DNA of 64,000 nucleotides from Luteibacter sp. UNC138MFCol5.1 (GTDB taxonomy: Bacteria > Pseudomonadota > Gammaproteobacteria > Xanthomonadales > Rhodanobacteraceae), in NCBI RefSeq assembly GCF_900110505.1, contig NZ_FODZ01000002.1, positions 548,113 to 612,112 of the forward strand, in the 5' to 3' direction. Made by a program: the position numbers and the translations under genes. Below, piece by piece: positions 62,149 to 64,000 of the stretch (the stretch's first letter is position 1; each line of letters starts with the position of its first letter). The notes under the pieces were generated by a model. That model saw nothing but the letters and a program-made list of their open reading frames with translations, did no database searches and had not been told where the DNA came from.

Positions 62149-63081
62149 ATGAACACGATCCGCGCGCTCCAGCTCAACGAATACGGTGGTCCCCAGTCCA
62201 TCGGCGTCGCTTCCATCGATGCGCCGAGCCCCGCCCCTGGCCAGGTGCTCGTCAGGGTCCACGCAGCAGGAATCAACGGCCTGGACTGGAAGGTGCGCGA
62301 AGGCTACGTCCGCGACGTCTTCCCGCTCGACCTGCCGACCGTTCTCGGCATCGAACTCGCCGGCACCGTCGAGGCCGTCGGCGAGGGCGTCACGGCTCTG
62401 AAAGTCGGCGATCGCGTGATGGGCCCCCGGGGCGGCCTGGGCGCCTACGCCGACCTGGTCGCCGTCGACGAAGCCATCCTTAGCCGGATCCCGCCCTCGA
62501 TGAATTTCGTCGAAGCGGCCGCGCTGCCGGTCGCGGCGATCGCGGCCTGGCAGAGCCTGCACCATGCCGGTCCCATCCGTGCGGGTCAGCGCATCCTGAT
62601 CCACGGCGCGGCCGGTGGCGTGGGCGGTTTCGCGGTGCAGTTCGCCCGCCGTGCCGGCGCGGAAGTGTTCGCCACGGCCCGGGCCGCGCACCGCGACGAG
62701 GTGCTCGCCCTGGGCGCCGACCACGTGATCGCATACGACCAGGAAGATTTCGAGCAGACCGTCGCGAACATCGACCTCGTGCTCGATTACGTGGGTGGCG
62801 AGGTCCTCGACCGGTCGTGGTCGGTGCTCGCCGACGATGGCGCCATCGTCAGCAGCGCGTCGCCGGCGATCGCTTCGACGGCGCCGGCCGGTCGGCGTGG
62901 CCTCTGGTTCGTCAACACACCGGACGCCGCGCGCCTCGAAACGATCGCGAACGAAGTCGCCGACGGCCAGCTGCGCTCGCGCATCGCCGCCACCGTCCCC
63001 TTCGACGACCTGCCGGCCGCCATCGAGCGGAACCGCACGGCGTCGCAGCCGGGCAAGACCGTCGTCGACTTTTCGCTCTGA
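62149..63081 (+). CDS. NADP-dependent quinone oxidoreductase-like (zeta-crystallin type MDR)
   Basis: 310 residues. MNTIRALQLNEYGGPQSIGVASIDAPSPAPGQVLVRVHAAGINGLDWKVREGYV, then the Rossmann part ILIHGAAGGVGGFAVQFARRAGAEVFATARAAHRDEVLALGADHVIAYDQEDFEQTVANIDLVLDYVGGEVLDRSWSVL. The catalytic zinc ligands of true alcohol dehydrogenases are absent, as in quinone reductases. Strong GAGGAGTT ribosome site. Probably reduces quinones or enones under LysR control. Confidence 0.9.
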   Translation: MNTIRALQLNEYGGPQSIGVASIDAPSPAPGQVLVRVHAAGINGLDWKVREGYVRDVFPLDLPTVLGIELAGTVEAVGEGVTALKVGDRVMGPRGGLGAYADLVAVDEAILSRIPPSMNFVEAAALPVAAIAAWQSLHHAGPIRAGQRILIHGAAGGVGGFAVQFARRAGAEVFATARAAHRDEVLALGADHVIAYDQEDFEQTVANIDLVLDYVGGEVLDRSWSVLADDGAIVSSASPAIASTAPAGRRGLWFVNTPDAARLETIANEVADGQLRSRIAATVPFDDLPAAIERNRTASQPGKTVVDFSL

Positions 63082-63091
63082 CGGCCGTAGA

Positions 63092-63823
63092 TCAGTGCAC
63101 CGGGCCGATCCAACGCTCGAGGTCGGCCACGCCGAGAGGCTGGCCCGGCGCCTTCACCGTGTCGCTGCGCACCGCGCTCGTCACACGCCCCTGCGCATCG
63201 ACCCGCATGAGCGTGGGATAGACCGCGACGCCGACGGCATCGATCAGGGCCTGCTGGCCGGCGACGACCGGCCAGTTGAGGCCGCGCGCGCGGACGAACT
63301 CACGAGCCGTCTCTTGATCGTCGAACGTGAAGGCCACGACGGGGACCTCCGGATGCTTCCGGTGGTACGCGGAGAGGACCGGCGTTTCGGCGATGCAGGG
63401 CGCGCATTGGGCGAAGAAGAAGCCGGCGACGAAGGGCTTGCCGCGCAGGGAAACCAGCGAGACGGGCTTTCCGTCGATCGTCGACGTGACGAAGTCCGGA
63501 AAGGCGCGCGGCGCGGCGGCCTGTGGCGCCGGCGCCGCCTCGGCCGCGCGACGCTGCGCGATGACGTCGTCGCTTTCGAGCCTCAGCGTGGCACGGTGCG
63601 CCTTCACGTCCTTGATCACGTCGAACGGGCGCGACGCCATCGCCGCCTTGAAGCGTTCGTACGGAATGACCTTCCCGTCCGGGCCCTGGAACACGACGTC
63701 GTAATCATCGGGCACCGCGAGCTGGGACAGCATGGAAGACGCCTCGGCGGGGCGACGGTCGTCGGCCGCCGAGGCGGTCGCGCCGAGGCCGACGAAGGCG
63801 GTGAAAAGAAGCGTACGGACCAC
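63092..63823 (-). CDS. TlpA-like thioredoxin-fold secreted protein
   Basis: 243 residues from a GTG at 63823 (GAGGTGCGCCC before it). Signal peptide VVRTLLFTAFVGLGATASA. A spacer segment of about 95 residues follows, then the thioredoxin domain: VSLRGKPFVAGFFFAQCAPCIAETPVLSAYHRKHPEVPVVAFTF with the CxPC-type redox pair, ending GVAVYPTLMRVDAQGRV with the cis-Pro. A periplasmic thiol reductase or redox partner. Two BlaI/CopY-type operators lie 18-49 bases upstream. Confidence 0.88.
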   Translation of the reverse strand: MVRTLLFTAFVGLGATASAADDRRPAEASSMLSQLAVPDDYDVVFQGPDGKVIPYERFKAAMASRPFDVIKDVKAHRATLRLESDDVIAQRRAAEAAPAPQAAAPRAFPDFVTSTIDGKPVSLVSLRGKPFVAGFFFAQCAPCIAETPVLSAYHRKHPEVPVVAFTFDDQETAREFVRARGLNWPVVAGQQALIDAVGVAVYPTLMRVDAQGRVTSAVRSDTVKAPGQPLGVADLERWIGPVH

Positions 63824-63840
63824 GGGCGCACCTCGACGGG

Positions 63841-63872
63841 CTACATGTGTAGGCCATACGCTACATGTGTAG
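63841..63872. promoter_or_regulatory. Two BlaI/CopY-type operator boxes
   Basis: CTACATGTGTAG occurs twice, at 63841-63852 and 63861-63872, 20 bases apart. Each contains TACA-N2-TGTA, the half-site layout bound by BlaI/MecI/CopY winged-helix repressors. They lie in the 86-base gap between the TlpA-like gene and the next minus-strand gene, so the thioredoxin-like gene is probably regulated by such a repressor. Confidence 0.65.
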
Positions 63873-63909
63873 CATGGCCCACGCAAGCCGTTGTTGCCCT
63901 TCGATCACC

Positions 63910-64000
63910 TCACCGGCGCGACACGACCGGTGCCGTCGACACGACCCAGCGGCCATCCTTCGCCTGGCTGAAACGCACGCGGTAGACACCGGGGGCCGGC
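63910..64000 (-). CDS. C-terminal end of an unidentified protein
   Basis: Only about 29 codons are inside the window: ...PAPGVYRVRFSQAKDGRWVV, then STAPVVSRR and a TGA at 63912-63910. The fragment looks like the last beta strands of a larger protein. It is the gene upstream of the operator boxes. Too short to name. Confidence 0.6.
   Translation of the reverse strand, partial: PAPGVYRVRFSQAKDGRWVVSTAPVVSRR

Overview
The window is a GC-rich gammaproteobacterial chromosome segment. A large lambda-like (siphovirus) prophage fills positions 1 to about 41,310, and Xanthomonadales-type housekeeping genes fill 41,400 to 64,000. The order rplU-rpmA-obgE / rpsT / murJ-ribF-ileS-lspA-ispH, the many intergenic REP-like palindromes and the protein sequences suggest a Rhodanobacteraceae-like host (Luteibacter/Dyella relatives). 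That placement is inference; no 16S rRNA or other decisive marker is present.

Prophage, right to left. A tyrosine integrase (39,901-41,133) abuts the 3' end of a tRNA-Thr(CGT), the likely attachment site. The other phage end lies beyond position 1. On the plus strand, from a recognisable pL (33,361-33,402), an early operon encodes small proteins, SSB, RdgC, an orphan cytosine-5 methyltransferase, a J-domain-like protein and, after a gap, an AlpA-type excisionase. The immunity region holds an S24-type CI repressor (+), a Cro/YdaS-like protein (-) and a CP76-type CII protein (-). Two unknown genes plus a secreted protein sit directly behind cI, where lambda carries rexAB. From pR leftwards come a replication module (winged-helix replication protein, DnaB-like helicase), Ref and RusA nucleases, and a zinc-finger Q-like antiterminator. 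A late promoter with its own downstream terminator follows, then the lysis cassette (GH19 endolysin, holin candidate, Rz/Rz1), an HNH nuclease, HK97-type head genes (TerS, TerL, portal, ClpP-type protease, capsid) and lambda-type tail genes (V, G/GT with a GGGAAAC slippery site, H, M, L, K, I, J). Tail fibre-like genes run off the left edge.

Two insertions interrupt the tail operon. One is a lipoprotein gene with its own terminator, between K and I. The other is a P22 immI-like secondary regulatory cassette between I and J: a divergent XRE repressor against Arc-like, unknown and KilA-N/KilAC antirepressor genes, also ended by a terminator. The tail gene K appears frameshifted between its MPN and NlpC domains.

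Host part. After the tRNA come ispH, lspA, ileS, ribF and murJ (minus strand), rpsT (plus), and obgE, rpmA, rplU and a DUF2059 protein (minus). Next are uvrA and a hotdog thioesterase (plus), a DUF4139 secreted protein, an enoyl-CoA hydratase/isomerase, a Nudix-ThiE-like fusion with folA, a DUF4142 protein, a DUF2945 protein, a LysR/quinone-oxidoreductase divergent pair, and a thioredoxin-like secreted protein preceded by two BlaI/CopY-type operators. Intergenic regions hold REP-like repeats, including a 77-bp tandem array at 57,181-57,411.
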